Below, one piece after another: positions 47,851-60,925 of a stretch of DNA of 64,000 nt. A model generated the notes under the pieces. It was not told the DNA's origin, did not search any database, and saw only the letters and a list, made by a program, of their open reading frames with translations. Within the stretch, counting starts at the first letter, position 1. Every line of letters begins with the position of its first letter. Location: contig JAQFVV010006306.1 of assembly GCA_028023455.1 (NCBI GenBank), forward strand, positions 1,947,001 to 2,011,000. The letters are read 5' to 3'. Origin of the DNA: Epiperipatus broadwayi. Lineage: Eukaryota; Onychophora; Udeonychophora; Euonychophora; Peripatidae. Position numbers and translations under genes: made by a program.

Positions 47851-48124
47851 CACAGTTCATTATATTCCCTATCTTAATGCCCTTCATTTTTTGGTTTGTA
47901 CTGAAAATTATAATATTTGTTTTCAGATACTATTATTTTAGCCTTTTTTATTTATTTCAAGTATAAACAACTTTCAAAAATTAATTTTGTTTTAATGATA
48001 TTAGACTAGATTAATTCTATGGCTGTTTCTAAGTATAATTAAATTTTATCTAAAAAATAAAATTGAATAAGTGAAGCTAACTTCAAGTTCTTTGCTTATC
48101 AACAATGAATTCAATATGAATAAA

Positions 48125-48310
48125 TCTAATGTAATGAGCATGCTAATAGCTCTAACAAGTTTTTCCAATAAATGCTGCAAGAGAAAACATTTAAAATCTC
48201 AATCTAGAATTATCTCTATCTCCAAACTGGTTTCGAGCTAATTGCTGTCATCAGTGAGACACTATGATATTCAGACACTAGATCTAAAATACCAACTCAA
48301 GCAAAGCATT
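48125..48310 (-). repeat. Family B hammerhead repeat, split by family C
   Basis: ATGTAATGAGCATGCTAATA, then ACATTTAAAATCTC, the ribozyme, and CAGACACTAGATCTAAAA. The remainder (AGTAGAAAATCTAAAATTTT) resumes after 48677 beyond the insertion. Confidence 0.75.
48211..48270 (-). ncRNA. Hammerhead ribozyme (family B), partly decayed
   Basis: Minus strand CTGATGA, stem II AGC/GCT with loop AATTA, GAAAC, stem III AC/GT with loop CA, cleavage after GTT. Stem I pairing is imperfect. Confidence 0.65.
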
Positions 48311-48321
48311 TATTAACTAGT

Positions 48322-48666
48322 TGGTGACAAGAATGTTGGCAGCAGTGTGGGCTTTGAGCGCTCCATCATCAGATTTTCAATAGGATGGATGGCTGAAGAA
48401 TTGGAGGGTTGAATCCATTAAAGTATTAAGATTGGCTATCTTAATATAAATCTGAGCACTTATTGTATATATGTGTAGAGATGATAATCTGGACCAACTG
48501 ATGAGTGCTGGTGAAATATATTAGTGATTATTTATCTTTTAGACATATATGTGGTCAATTGTATCAGTGTTATGAGAAAATGTGGAGTTGAGGGTCATGT
48601 GAAAGTCAGCTCAAAATATCCTATGTATTGCATTGTACAGGTATACATATAGCCTGTATGTTAAAA
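48322..48666 (+). mobile_element. Family C insertion (345 bp) with 11-bp target duplication
   Basis: TATTAACTAGT occurs at 48311-48321 and 48667-48677. The insert matches the complement of the dimer at 31336-32146 (CATCATCAGATTTTCAAT, GGACCAACTGATGA, GGTCATGTGAAAGTC). It lies inside a family B repeat. Confidence 0.8.
48481..48531 (+). ncRNA. Hammerhead with deleted stem II (family C)
   Basis: CTGATGA and GAAA are present with outer stem ATAATC/GATTAT, but about seven bases of the stem II 3' strand are missing. Confidence 0.55.
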
Positions 48667-48744
48667 TATTAACTAGTAAGTAGAAAATCTAAAATTTTCA
48701 GACACAGACATTTATCGGAAAAGCTTTTTAGAGCTATTAGTGTA

Positions 48745-51300
48745 ACAGTCAGAAAATGTGTGACTCGTAAACATAGTGCAGAATTCGAACACCACACAAC
48801 AGCAGCACCATCGAGGTAGCGAAGCCACCCGTGGTACTGAGTTCGAACATAGTTTGTCGGTTCCACAATACAATCCACGAAACAACGCATCTGATGTGAC
48901 ATTAGCAAATATTTCTTTAGGCACGGTGGTCAAGGATATGCAAGAAATTCATGATTTTATTTTCGAGTTAGCCAATAATCAAACTAATATTAGTTAAACA
49001 TTCGTATTTATATAATCGAGGAAATATTATATAGAATGGGTATCGAATAAATGAAACGTAACTGCAGACGTATAGTTTAAAATTATTTAATAATACATTT
49101 TAATAAAACAATCATTTACTAATAATATTTTGTGGATTCAAATCTTCAGTAGCGGGATTTGCGACATGATTTTATTTTAAAGAATACATTTATTTATTTA
49201 GACATTATTTTATATTGAGAACTTCAGTAGCGGTATTTCCGATACTGTAATGCTTACAAAAGGAATACATTTATTTGTTTAGACATTATTTTATCTTGAG
49301 GACTCAGTAGCGGTATTTCCGATACTGTAATGTTTACAAAGGGAATTCACTTATTTGAAGGCGTAATCTAGCTACCTAAAATTCTCGAGTAAGTATTTCT
49401 AATGCATGCCTGGAGGGATTTATACCTTTGCAATGCAAGAGTCTAAAGTAAGGGTTATAAGAGTAACGGCAGACATATATTTATTTAATTAAAATATTTA
49501 TTTATAACTAAGGGCAAACACTTCTTTGAGAGTGAATTACAAAGATAATGCAGAGGCGGAGTGATATATAGAATAATAAAATTAAGTAAAGGAACACGTG
49601 GTACGCTTTAGAAAGGCGATATGGAATGGCAGTATATTGAAACTGCAATGCCGCGCATGAGTTTATAAGACTGTCGGACTGGTCTCTGCCTTGGCCCGAT
49701 GAAGTAAGGTGTCACATAAGCATAACCATGGACAAGCGGTCCGTGTCGCAATTTGCCGGCTGGCTATATGATGGGTTAAATCCTATGGGAGCATTTATTA
49801 TGTCCACTTGTGTTGGACGACCGGGGTTAATTTCAACCCTGAAGAATCTGGAATAGTTATGGCGGAATAAATCATCGCATCTTTAAAACGTAACATGTAT
49901 AAGTATAAACAATTATGATAAGATTTAAATAGATTTCTAATTCGGCCACACATCAACATTTACTAAAGAACGTTGGTGACTCTCAAAGAAATATAATTTT
50001 CTGGAATTAATCATGATGATTTAATAAATACAAAACATATATAAATTGGGAATTATTATAACTAATACGTCAGCCATTTGCGAAGTAGTAGACCCCTGCA
50101 TTACAATAAATGATGCATTGAATAGACTGTCGTGCTGGTCTGAATAATTCTAGAAAATTACATTTCTTTGAGAGTCGCCAATGTTCTTTAGTAAACATGG
50201 ACCCGGAAAAAAAATTTTACTATGTAACAGTCAGAATCGTCTATCTCACGAACACACTGCAGAATTCAAACCCCAGACATGAAACTGAACATTCTAGGAG
50301 GGGTTTCCTTCGAGATATACTAAGTTCAGATAAGTCCAAATTTCACAGCGCCATCTACGTGATAACGCATCTGATGCCACTACTAGTATAACCTTTGACC
50401 GGTGCCTGGTGGTCAGGAAGAAACAAAAGACTCTATACTAAAAGAAGTTTGAGTGGCCAATTAACGTCTATGGATTTACAAAAGAAATGCAGAAAATATA
50501 TATATAGACTGAGACAGTGATAGGAATCAATAAAATAAGAGATCAAATTTAGTTTTAAATAATTTCACAAAATTTATTTAAATAAAAAATATATATAACG
50601 CCACTGTCTGCTTATATGAGACAGGGACACGTATTAAATAATTGTGGGCATTATATTTCAATAAATGACAAAAAGGTTTTAAAACAAAGTGATATATTCT
50701 ATTCCTCGGGCTAATAGCATTACGATAATGTGCTTGACAAGATAGGAACATGTGCAAGGTGCTTTGAGCAATTATACAAGTTTAATAAAATATTTGAAAT
50801 TAAGTGTTATAAAATATTTATTGATTTCGAGAATAGCACGGACAAAAGCTTACTAAGCAACAAAGTGGGAATGTGATCAAAGCATTTATTTGAGAATAAT
50901 AATAATAGAGTTGCATTGGGAGGTCAGTATTGCTGATAATGAATTTATTAAAGTTGGAGGGTGTGACACATTTAAGTCACGGATGCTTTGTAAAATAAAT
51001 ATAAAATAAAACAATATTGAAGATCTGGAATAATTACGGAGGGCAGCTCGCCGCTAACCCGTAGGAAAGTATTTTATGAACAGCTGAAACTTAGCGACTG
51101 TGTGACGATTGCGTTTAATTCCCAGGAGTGTCATTTGGAACACACTCTGCCTGGAAACTTGCAATATACGAAAAGAACGGACTTTGCCGTGTAAAGAATC
51201 CTTGGAAAAATAAAACAAAGCGGTCTCAACAACCAATTCATTTACCAGCAATACGAGACTAGTGTATATAAAAACATACTGAATGGGCTTTACTCGGATT
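48745..51300 (-). mobile_element. LTR-retrotransposon-like remnants
   Basis: TGTAACAGTCAGAA at 48745 and 50223 begins two related stretches that share TGCAGAATTC and AACGCATCTGATG. A segment containing GGTGACTCTCAAAGAAAT near 49970 is inverted near 50168. AATCTGGAATAGT-like motifs recur at 46072, 49846 and 51022, hinting at related LTRs. Less AT-rich than surroundings. No protein domain recognised. Confidence 0.35.
49144..49330. repeat. Tandem repeat, ~80-bp unit, 2.5 copies
   Basis: CAGTAGCGG recurs near 49147, 49225 and 49305. Units share GAATACATTTATTT, TAGACATTATTTTAT and CGGTATTTCCGATACTGTAA. Confidence 0.8.
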
Positions 51301-52919
51301 AAAAGAAATGCTCAATCAAATTTCCCAAAATTCATTTAAAAGGGTCCGCACATTGATGAACTTTATAATTAAAGTAGAACACGGTAATTAAAATAGGAAA
51401 ATGCATGCTTGCGGGTTTGAAAAGTAAGTATAGATTTATATATGCAATCATGCATTAGGGGACACATTTAATCATTGACCTCACACATACTCTCATATTA
51501 GATTAAAATCAATAACATGTAGATTTTAAACTATGTGATTATATTATATATTAAAGAATAGAATCGCCCTCGAACGAGTGATTTGCAAGATAATAAAATT
51601 GGAAAATTATAAATTTCAAATATGCCTTAATAGCGGCGTCTTACTTTCAATAAAGGGAATAGTTCACTCGGTCAAAGATGATTCTGACACATTATCATAA
51701 TAAAATAAAAGAAAGCTTTATAAATAGAAAATATTAACCCAAGGATAGAGCAAAACTGTTGATTATATTATATTAACACGTTAAAGAAATACATAATGAA
51801 GTTATGTGAAATATAAGGAAAACAATTTTAAATAGCTATAGCATGTTAGTTAGGATTCACAAGAGCTCTTGGGTTAATTTAGGGTTGCCTCTGGAGAAGC
51901 ATTTTTAGGCAGATTGATGATCGGCAGGTTTTTATATAATTTAACAGCAAAATCTGGAAATGTTCATATTTTTGGCAGCAGCAGCAGTTCCGAGGTTCCC
52001 TGTATGATAACTTCCCATGGTCTACAGCAGCAGATGACCATTCCAGAGAGAAATAGCCTTCTTGTGCTCTACTCTGTCATGTCAAGATTTACAAATTACT
52101 AGAATAGAACTCAGAATGATTTCTCTTAGAAACATTAGAAAAAAACTGGAGAACAAAAGGAAACCCTTCTTTTTTATAGTAGACTTTAACAATAGAACTG
52201 CCTTGGAGCATTATAAAAATATATCGGACTTATCAGCTGTAATTAAATCATCCGAATGTCTAAAGGAATTCAACATTAATTAATTTCTTTTGTTAATTTC
52301 CCTGTCGACATTCGAATTACAAACTAGATTTAATTAAAAATTACTTTTACTAATTAAAGAAAACCTTAAGTGGACATCTGCTGTTTTTAGATAAACTTAT
52401 AGAACATTAACTAATTAAACTATTGTCCCTGATTTATTTAAACAGAAATATTTGGAATAACTTTTATTAAATTAAAAAAAATGATTTTACTTTTTAAATT
52501 GCAATATTTGAATCTATTTACTAAATGAATATTTATTAAATGAATTTTATTTTAAAGCAAAATATATTACGACAATAATATATTTGTAAATAGATTCAAA
52601 CAAAATAACTTTAACAATTTATAATTTTGATATGTTTTAAAATGCATATCATAGTGTGTGCGCAATTACGACTTATATAACCTACTTTTTAATAAATCAA
52701 GATTATGTGAACATATACGTAATCTATCATCTTTTATTTTATTTGGGAATGAGTTATATATATAATATGAGCATTGTACTCGTGGTTTAAAATTAGGTGG
52801 GATTTTCAGTATATAAGTGTATTGCAGACACACTATGATAGGTTGGGGTTCAAACTAAGGTATGAGGTAGGAAATAGGTGAGAAAAGGTGAAACGAAGAT
52901 CTGCAAAGCAGACCTTACT
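51301..52919. other. No recognised gene
   Basis: Contains a CAGCAG-rich patch near 51977 and 52026 and a short frame of about 73 residues at 52062-52283 without a recognised domain. Confidence 0.35.
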
Positions 52920-52931
52920 GTTTCATTAGTA

Positions 52932-53000
52932 TTCTCATTATATTACATTTGCAATACAAACATTAAGTCACATGATGCATGACTTGATTTTATTACTATT
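52932..53000. repeat. Family B end fragment (inverted)
   Basis: AAGTCACATGATGCATGACTT matches, with differences, the complement of the segment near 54162. Confidence 0.45.
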
Positions 53001-54149
53001 ATAAAAATAAATAGAATTTTTAATTTGCGATTTGAAACAATACCTTATTTGACTTTTATATATTTGTTGCTACATATATTTAACAATTTCTTGTATTCTA
53101 TATTATTTGGTTGTAAGCAGTAAGCAAAAAATATATAAGCACAGATTTTTTCCAAAGAAATTTTTCCTTTAGGGAATCCTTCACCAAATAATATCTAAAG
53201 ATATTGTTCGTTTAATGGCTTTTTTTTTGTATATTCTATTTTTTTTAGATATTGTTTGTTTAATGGCTTTTTTTGTATATTCTATTTTTTTATTTAAAAA
53301 AAATTATTTGCAAAATTTATATTTACATTATCTAAATTAAGTAATTATAGATATTAGTTTAGAAGTAATCTTAAGTAAGTTGTAATATAGAAATGTTTTT
53401 CCAGTTATTGCATTTGTACTTTTTTCCCCATTTATGTTTTTTCCCACCAAATACTAAAAGTTTATGATTTTTTTAAAATTAAATACTTATTTAAGTCAGA
53501 ATCTGTTTGTTTCAAGATTTGATAAAATTTTAAAATTGATTTTTAATCTATATTTAATAGAATTTGTTTAAATTTTATACATTTGTTATAAATCACTGTC
53601 AATACAATATGATACTAAAATATTTTAGGTAGGTTCCCTAATTTCTTAAATCCACAGAGAAGGATGAGTAAAATTTTAATAAGTTTTCAGTAATGCATGC
53701 AAAAGGATAGTACAAGTCTATATATTCTTTTTTTAAAAACTTTACATTAAAAAGTATTTTAACTGATCTTTTAAAATTGAAATAAAAACAAATCTTTTAT
53801 CATAAAACTATATAAACTTTATTTAATACTATGATTTGGCTTTCAAGCATAATGCTAAAATTTGAAAAATAATTGATATAAAAGGTATTTTATAATAAAT
53901 ACATTTCTTTTGGACTAAAAGGCACACAAAATAATTGTTTATTCAACCATAATTGGACTTTTATATCTAGCATAGGGGCAGGGAGTAAAAATTAATTGAT
54001 TTTTTAGTTAATTCTGGTCCCTCCCCCCTCAACTTTTATTTTAAGTTAAATATAAAAAGCCCTATTGTGGTTGAATAATTTTGTTTTTAATCTAAAGTAA
54101 ATAAATGAAAGCATTTATTATAAAATATTTTTTTATATCTATTATTTTT

Positions 54150-54450
54150 ATTAGTAATAAAATCAAGTTATACATCATGTGACTTAACTTTATAAGCTTG
54201 CATTACAAATCTAATATAATGAGCATGCTAATAGCTCTAAACAAGCTTTTTGGATAAATTCTGCAAGAGAAAGCATTTAAAATCTCCATCTATAATTATT
54301 CCTATCTTCAAACCAGTTTCAAGCTAAGGGCTTTCATCAGTGAGGTAGGATATTCAGATACTAGATCTAGAATACCAACTCAAGCCAAGCTTTATTGAAT
54401 ACTTAACTATTAAGTAGAAAATCTGAAATTTTCAAATATGTATATGTCTT
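54150..54450 (-). repeat. Family B hammerhead repeat
   Basis: Runs from AATCAAGTTATACATCATG through ATGAGCATGCTAATAGCTCT, the ribozyme, CTAGATCTAGAATACC and AGTAGAAAATCTGAAATTTT. It represents the unoccupied form of the copy at 48125. Confidence 0.75.
54301..54350 (-). ncRNA. Hammerhead ribozyme (family B), best copy
   Basis: Minus strand CTGATGA, a perfect 4-bp stem II AAGC/GCTT with loop CCTTA, GAAAC, stem III AC/GT with loop TG, cleavage after GTT. Stem I outer arm TCCTA/TAGGA pairs and the inner arm has one mismatch. Confidence 0.75.
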
Positions 54451-56780
54451 CAAATCCAGCTATCTAAATGTGGACTTACATGCTGGAATTAATGGGTGAT
54501 AGGAATCATGCTGGATATATTTAGAGTGAATGCCCTAACTAACTATAATAATCAGTCTGGATCACAGTTAAGTTTATTTTTTCTGAACACCAATCATATT
54601 TGCTGATCATCATTCCCATAAAATAGGTTCAGTTATATAGGTTTATTCATGGTCACTACAGATATTTCTTTAATTTATAATAGGTTTGTCATACTGCAGA
54701 TTAGGGCACCAATTATAATAAGGAAGTCTCTGGAATGGGTTCAAATTCCTCCCTCACTTTGATGATAAACCTTTCTATGACAATATTTCTTAGAATAATC
54801 ACTTTTGCTGGTACAGAAATGTAAATAATCATTTTATCAAAATAAATTAATAAAATTAACAGTTACATTTATATTGCAATTAGAGAATGTCACGGAATAA
54901 CGATGAGGTTATTTGCAATGAATTAACAATCAAATTAATTTACTATCATAATTGGATTAGTTCTGAATGTTTATATAATCCCATGACACACAAAAAAAAT
55001 TAATGATAATAATAAAAATAAGAATATATAAAAAAATATTCAAGTTCATGTATTTGGAGACTTTATTTGATGAGATCTTAAATTTATGAAATTGTTAAGT
55101 AAGTGGCTCTTTGGCTAACTTTAATTCATGCGAATATTAGAAAATGTATATTGGTGAAGTGCTCTTGATTTCATGTAGCTTTAAACTGAAATCATTCAGT
55201 TTGATTGGCATCATGGTTCATTGTAGGTTCATATACTTTGCAAGATTAATGACTAAGCCAGGATTGATTTTAAAAAGTTTTCAATGTTGGTTGATATGGG
55301 AAATCCGAGATTAATCTCTTTTTTTCCTTGTTTAACACATATATATTCTTCCCTTTATTATATTATTTTAGCAGATTAGCCTTTTGTTGATTAGTGTCAC
55401 AGATAATGACAAATACATTTAAAAAAACAGGCTTACTTTCTGATTCTTATTACATTATAGAGAAGATTTAGGGCATTCTCTTTATGACTTGATTGCTACA
55501 TCATGGACTGGTCAGAACAAATACATACAGAAGAATTATCCAGCTGTGATAAAGATTTTTATATTTAAAGACCATATTTATCATCTTTATGGGATATTAC
55601 CATTCTTTATTAAATAATATATCAGCACTATGTATGTTTCAGTTTTTGGCACATTGGTTTCTTAAGACTTCCTCCTGATTCAAAGAGAAGATGGCAAGAC
55701 AAGAGCCTATACAAAAGATTTTTAGCTCCTTTGTACTTTATAGGCTATTTTTTGATTCATCATCTATCTAGCACATGAATTCTTGGTTTATCTGTGGGTT
55801 TTTTTACCTTTTTTAATTTGTTTTTATTTCCTTAATTTCATTATTAATTATACTTTAGGTATTTATTAATCCTATTACACAAAATTTGTACAGTGAATGA
55901 AATCTTAATGAAATACCAAATATTGAAGATTAATTAAATATTTTTCTATTTATTTAAATAAATCTAAAACAATATAATTGACTATTTATTAGTCTGTTTT
56001 TAGAACAGGTTATATTTGTCAGTACTTTGGTATTAACTATGCTATGACATACTACACTGAAGCTAGCCATAAACATAAGTGTACAAAAAATAAATAAAAA
56101 ATAAGACACAAGAGAAAATCATTTTGTCTCTTAAAAGAAAATATTAAATTGAACTAAGAATAAAATATTTTACATTTCTAAAGTAACAATAAAATTAATG
56201 ATTATTATTTTAGCAAATAAAATATTTAATAGTATAGTTGTTGTTCAATAATCCACCAGTCCAGTGATCCATTAATTCATTTAAAATGTAACTAAGCTAT
56301 TGGTTTTGAAATCAAATATTTTGCTATGAGACTTGATATTTGGTGATTTAATGAAGTACATGAATAGAAAATGAAGCTGAAAGATGGCACAAGCATACAT
56401 GAACATTCACAATTACTATGCAACAGATACTATACTGATCTGACTGAAATGAAAGTTTTTATGATGATGAGTCAAACATATTGTACTATTTACACTATAG
56501 ATTAGAATATTCTAAGCAAATAAACCAGAGAATTATTTAGACAAATATCAATACTGTTCTGCAGACAAATAAAACAAACTTGAAATCAATTTAAACCAAA
56601 CTGACAACTTCTGTGACAGGCCACCCCACTTCCTATCATTAATTACCCATTAAAGAAAAATATTAAACATCTCAAAACCTTCAAATTATATCTATAAGTG
56701 CTTTCAAGCACAATTTTCAGTCATTAATATAAAAAAAATTAAAATTTCAGGTTATTTCATTTTTTTTTTAGTAAGATGCT
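54451..56780. other. Intergenic, nothing recognised
   Basis: No readable frame or family match noticed. Confidence 0.4.
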
Positions 56781-57057
56781 ATAATCTGTTACTGAAACAG
56801 TGCTGTATAATTACAATCAATGTGTCTGGTGCCAATCCAGAAGGTTACAATATATATATATTGAACTGAGTTGGAATGTGTGAATTCGAAACACCGGTCT
56901 CTTAGGCAGAGAAGAACATACTCAGAGAGTATGTATGCCCAAACGATAGCTATAAAGTATATAACTAGCGTTACATTTCTAGGACATAGCTTCTTCTCAG
57001 CTGTTAAGTTCAACACCATGTCCAAAGCACTTTTATTGTGTTTAATCATGGGCGCCA

Positions 57058-58100
57058 GCTGTCTAGTCTAAAAGAATCGACAGCGCACTTTGAACAGTGG
57101 CCACTAACTCAACGCCTAAATCCACGACTAGCTCAGCTATTTGTAATCACTAATAGATTATACTTAATTAGTGATTAAAAGAATTGATAAAAGAGTTTGT
57201 TAAAAAGAATTGACCGACAAATAAAGTTTAATTTTAAAGATAATTTATTAACTAACATTTATTTACTAAATTTAAACATTTTATACACGCATATTTTAAA
57301 TTAACATTCTAAATAGTTTAAATATTCTTGAATATTTTCATAACAGAACACTGGGAATTTATCTACTTTGACTAATAATATTGATATAAGGATCACGCAT
57401 ATATTAACTCATGCACACACATAATAATGATAATAAAGGACTACATAGCATTTGAAATTTAATCACACACATCAATAGTTCATTTATGTATGATATAGAG
57501 TTCATATAATTAGACTCTTGAAAGATTCGTACGAATTAATGCAATGCAATGGCTATTACAGTATAAATGAAATAAGCAAATGTTTTTACCTAGGCTTTTG
57601 AATGTTGATGTAGAATTTTGTTCTTTGGAGGCTGCTTTTGGTGAAAATGTTTCCATTATGAATGCTTACCAGCCGGCTGGGACTTTTCCTTGATGAGTTT
57701 CCTGATTTTCACAATTATTACTATTGGAGACAATTAAATACTGATGGAGATTTTCTAAGTTGTTACGTTGACATTATTTCACGAGCAGATCTTGCTGCTT
57801 TCATCGGACTTTTAGGCTGTGGAGAGGCGTGAATTCCCAAAATCTTCTCAACACTGCATTTTGTTTCTTAACTGACTCAATTAATTTCTGAACAGCACTA
57901 CTCAATTACTTTGTGAACTGCACTCACTCAACTAATTTGTGAACTGAACTATTGTCCGATAAAAAAAGTCTATTTATACCTGTGACGTGTTGTCATGGTA
58001 ATATCTCCTTCAAAGATCTTTTGTCAAAATTCCAGTGATAATCATTTGATTAACGTGTTTTGGAAGATTGCTTAATTAGTAATAGCCATGCAAAACATAT
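57058..58100 (-). mobile_element. LTR-like remnant with TATA box and primer-site motif
   Basis: On the minus strand TATAAATA at about 57972-57979 (GGTATAAATAGAC) is followed by GAACTG/TTCAG-rich sequence. Near 57057 the sequence reads TAGACAGC then TGGCGCCCATGATT, a plausible primer-binding site. A minus frame of 86 residues (57049-56789) follows without a recognised domain. The upstream edge was not fixed. Confidence 0.4.
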
Positions 58101-58976
58101 TGTTTTATATTAATTAATATCTAATAGCCATTGCCGTGTTTTTTAATGATAATCTTCTTTAACTTTCATTTATTTATAATAACATTTATTCTATTGTTGA
58201 CAATCGCACATATATACGCTTATATATTAGTTTTAACATTATTTTTTCTTTAATTAAACTTGAATGAAAAGAGATTTGTATGTTTTAACTTTTTAATTTA
58301 TATTTTTAAGAATACTAATAAAAACTCTTTACTTCCTTTTATAACCCTTAGTTTAATTTCTCTAATGAAACACCCCTCTCCCCTTCTGAAATTAACGATA
58401 GAAAACTATTTGATTCTTATCTTTTTCAAAAACAAACTGAATAAACTCTTCAACATTTAATTTTATGTTTTTCTTTAATGAAAGATTATTTTAATAATAT
58501 AATTTTAGATAAAATTATATGTGCCTATATCAATATAGATACAATATATATATAATGGTCAGTCTATGAACTGACTTATTACATGAATCTCCCATGAGGT
58601 GACATTTCTTGGTGAATATCTTAAACCTGATGAGACCTAAATATATAACCTTCCAGCTATTTACATATGCTATTTGTACAATAGTTTGAAATTTATCTGG
58701 GAATATGGATATATTAGTAATGCTGATTAGGTCAGGGGAAAACATGAGACTCCCTTTATGCATTACTATAAACAACACATACAGAAAACTTGATATTTTA
58801 ATAGTAAGCAAGATTAACATTTTATTAATGGATATATAATATAAAATATATTTTCATAAAGTTTGAGATGTAGCTCCATTATATCATGCACAAATTAAAT
58901 TAATTGAAAATGAATACTACAAAACATTATTTTTAAACCTCATCTACAAATATTAAAAGAAATCTTATTACATAAA

Positions 58977-59364
58977 TTAATGCCGATATAGTAAGCACTT
59001 GATGCCATTTTGAATTTACAACTCACCCAAAACTGCCACTGACACATCAAAGTGATAAATGAAATTAATTATCAACATGTGGTTTCAAAAAATGGCAGTT
59101 ACAAAGTCACAAATTTCATCATTAATTAAAAAATCAAAATGCAAAGTTTGCAATTGTCATCGAGTATTTAAAAATCAAAATCCTAATTTTGATCAATATT
59201 TAACATTTAATAAAAAATCAAGTAATGTGAGTAAATACTTTGCATTTTGAAACCACATGTTGATAATCAATATCATTTATTGCTTGAATGTGTTAGCGTT
59301 GGTTTTTGGGTAAGTTATAAAATTTGAAATGGTGTTGAGTGCATACTATATCAGCACCAATTAA
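58977..59364. mobile_element. MITE with ~120-bp inverted ends
   Basis: TCAACATGTGGTTTCAAAA near 59073 is inverted near 59242; CACCCAAAACTGCCACTGAC and GATATAGTAAGCAC at the left mirror TTTTTGGGTAAG and GCATACTATATC at the right. TTAA is present at both edges, a possible target duplication. Short internal frame at 59059-59250 is likely incidental. Confidence 0.75.
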
Positions 59365-60398
59365 ACTTTATCCTATAATAACTTTACATTTAACATCGAC
59401 ATGCATTTCATTATCAAAGATAAGCCAAATCTATATAATATGTAATGGTATTATTAATTCACCTGGACATGAATAAACACACGATCACATGATTTGTTCA
59501 CCAATTTATATATTTTCAAATGAGAGGTAGATCTCTACACAAATTAAAATCAAGAATTATGCACACAATGTATGTATAACCATATACTATATTTCACTAT
59601 TAACATTAATAATATTTGCTATCAATAATTCAATCAACCATTCACAAACAAATAAAGATACATGTGACAAAATATGTCTACATACATCCTCAATATCAAA
59701 AAATGTGAGCAGGCAAATATAATTTAGACTGATCACTGATATGTAACAATGATTTGAATCTAATAACTCTATTCACTATTCATACGCATGCATAAATAAT
59801 TAAGCTCCCAAAATAATCATTTTATCAATGCAAAATACATGGTGAGTAAATCATATGCCATGCTTCCTCTATAAGGTACAGAATATATTAATAAACCAAG
59901 GGGTTGCTTTGTGTGTTATTACTTTCAACTATACTGAAAACTTCATCAGCATATTAGTAAAGTCTTTTTTTAAAGCAATTAAATGTATTCATACCTGGTA
60001 TTAATATTGAGCATAAGTGAAAATAATATTTCCATTCACATTTAAATTATTTATATACTTTTTTTTATGTTAATAACATTTTATAAAAATTATAGCAAAG
60101 CATTCTATCACTTTAAAATGTATAAGACATAATTGCCAAATTCAGAAATCTCGAATGCTCTCAATTCTATTACGAGTTCATTCATTAGATTTTATAGCTC
60201 AAACATTTAGCTTTTTTATTATGTAATTTCTTATTTGCAATATCTTTAAGCATTATTAAACATATAAAGAGTTTATTATTTATGCTAATATTTAAAATGT
60301 TATTTGAGACATCTTAAATGCCTATAAATATAAAACTTTAACTCAGTACTCAAAAATATGTAAATTATATGAACCATGTATTTCATATATATATTCTA
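59365..60398. other. Intergenic, nothing recognised
   Basis: AT-rich, no frames or family matches noticed. Confidence 0.4.
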
Positions 60399-60499
60399 GT
60401 TTGTAAACAGGCAAAAACTCTTCATATAGTAGTGCCACCTTGTGCTAACCAGTGGATGCCAGAAGGCGTGTGCATAAAATCCCTATCTAGTGCCTACTC

Positions 60500-60559
60500 A
60501 TCCAATATCCCCAAGACTAGTTTCTGGCTTGTACCCTTCATCAGTGAGGAACCTTGGAT
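60500..60559 (-). ncRNA. Hammerhead ribozyme (family A) with one inserted base
   Basis: All boxes are present on the minus strand, outer stem ATCCAA/TTGGAT intact, GAAACTAGTC intact. One extra T follows the cleavage site and stem II has one mismatch. Confidence 0.72.
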
Positions 60560-60881
60560 CTGAGAGCAGTGCACCTAGATCTTAGGATCTAAGGTAACCC
60601 TCCAGCAGCCACCCTTTATCTCTACTTCACTACAAAACCATGAGAATGAAATTGAAATCAATAATATTTTCAATCTAAGCTCAATAGCTTATATAGTCAT
60701 ATGGATCTGAACTCAATTCAGCACCCATACATTCTGGTGACTTTGGCTCTTTAACAACCATAGCCACCATTATCCTATTAGGCAGGATTGGTGTTAAACC
60801 ACTAAACATCACATGATCACCATCTCATGCTAGCACATAACTGTTCGTAAACAGGCAAAAACTCTCCATATAGTAGTGCCA

Positions 60882-60925
60882 CCGATGAAGGCCACAAGCC
60901 AGAAACTAGTCTGGGGATATTGGAT
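60882..60925 (+). ncRNA. 5'-truncated hammerhead (family A)
   Basis: Starts CCGATGAAGGCC, then GCCAGAAACTAGTCTGGGGA. The 5' strand of stem I is absent, so it cannot fold alone. Confidence 0.65.

Noticed and set aside
58530-58820. 96-residue minus-strand open frame
   Set aside because: No domain and no support from neighbouring features; probably chance.
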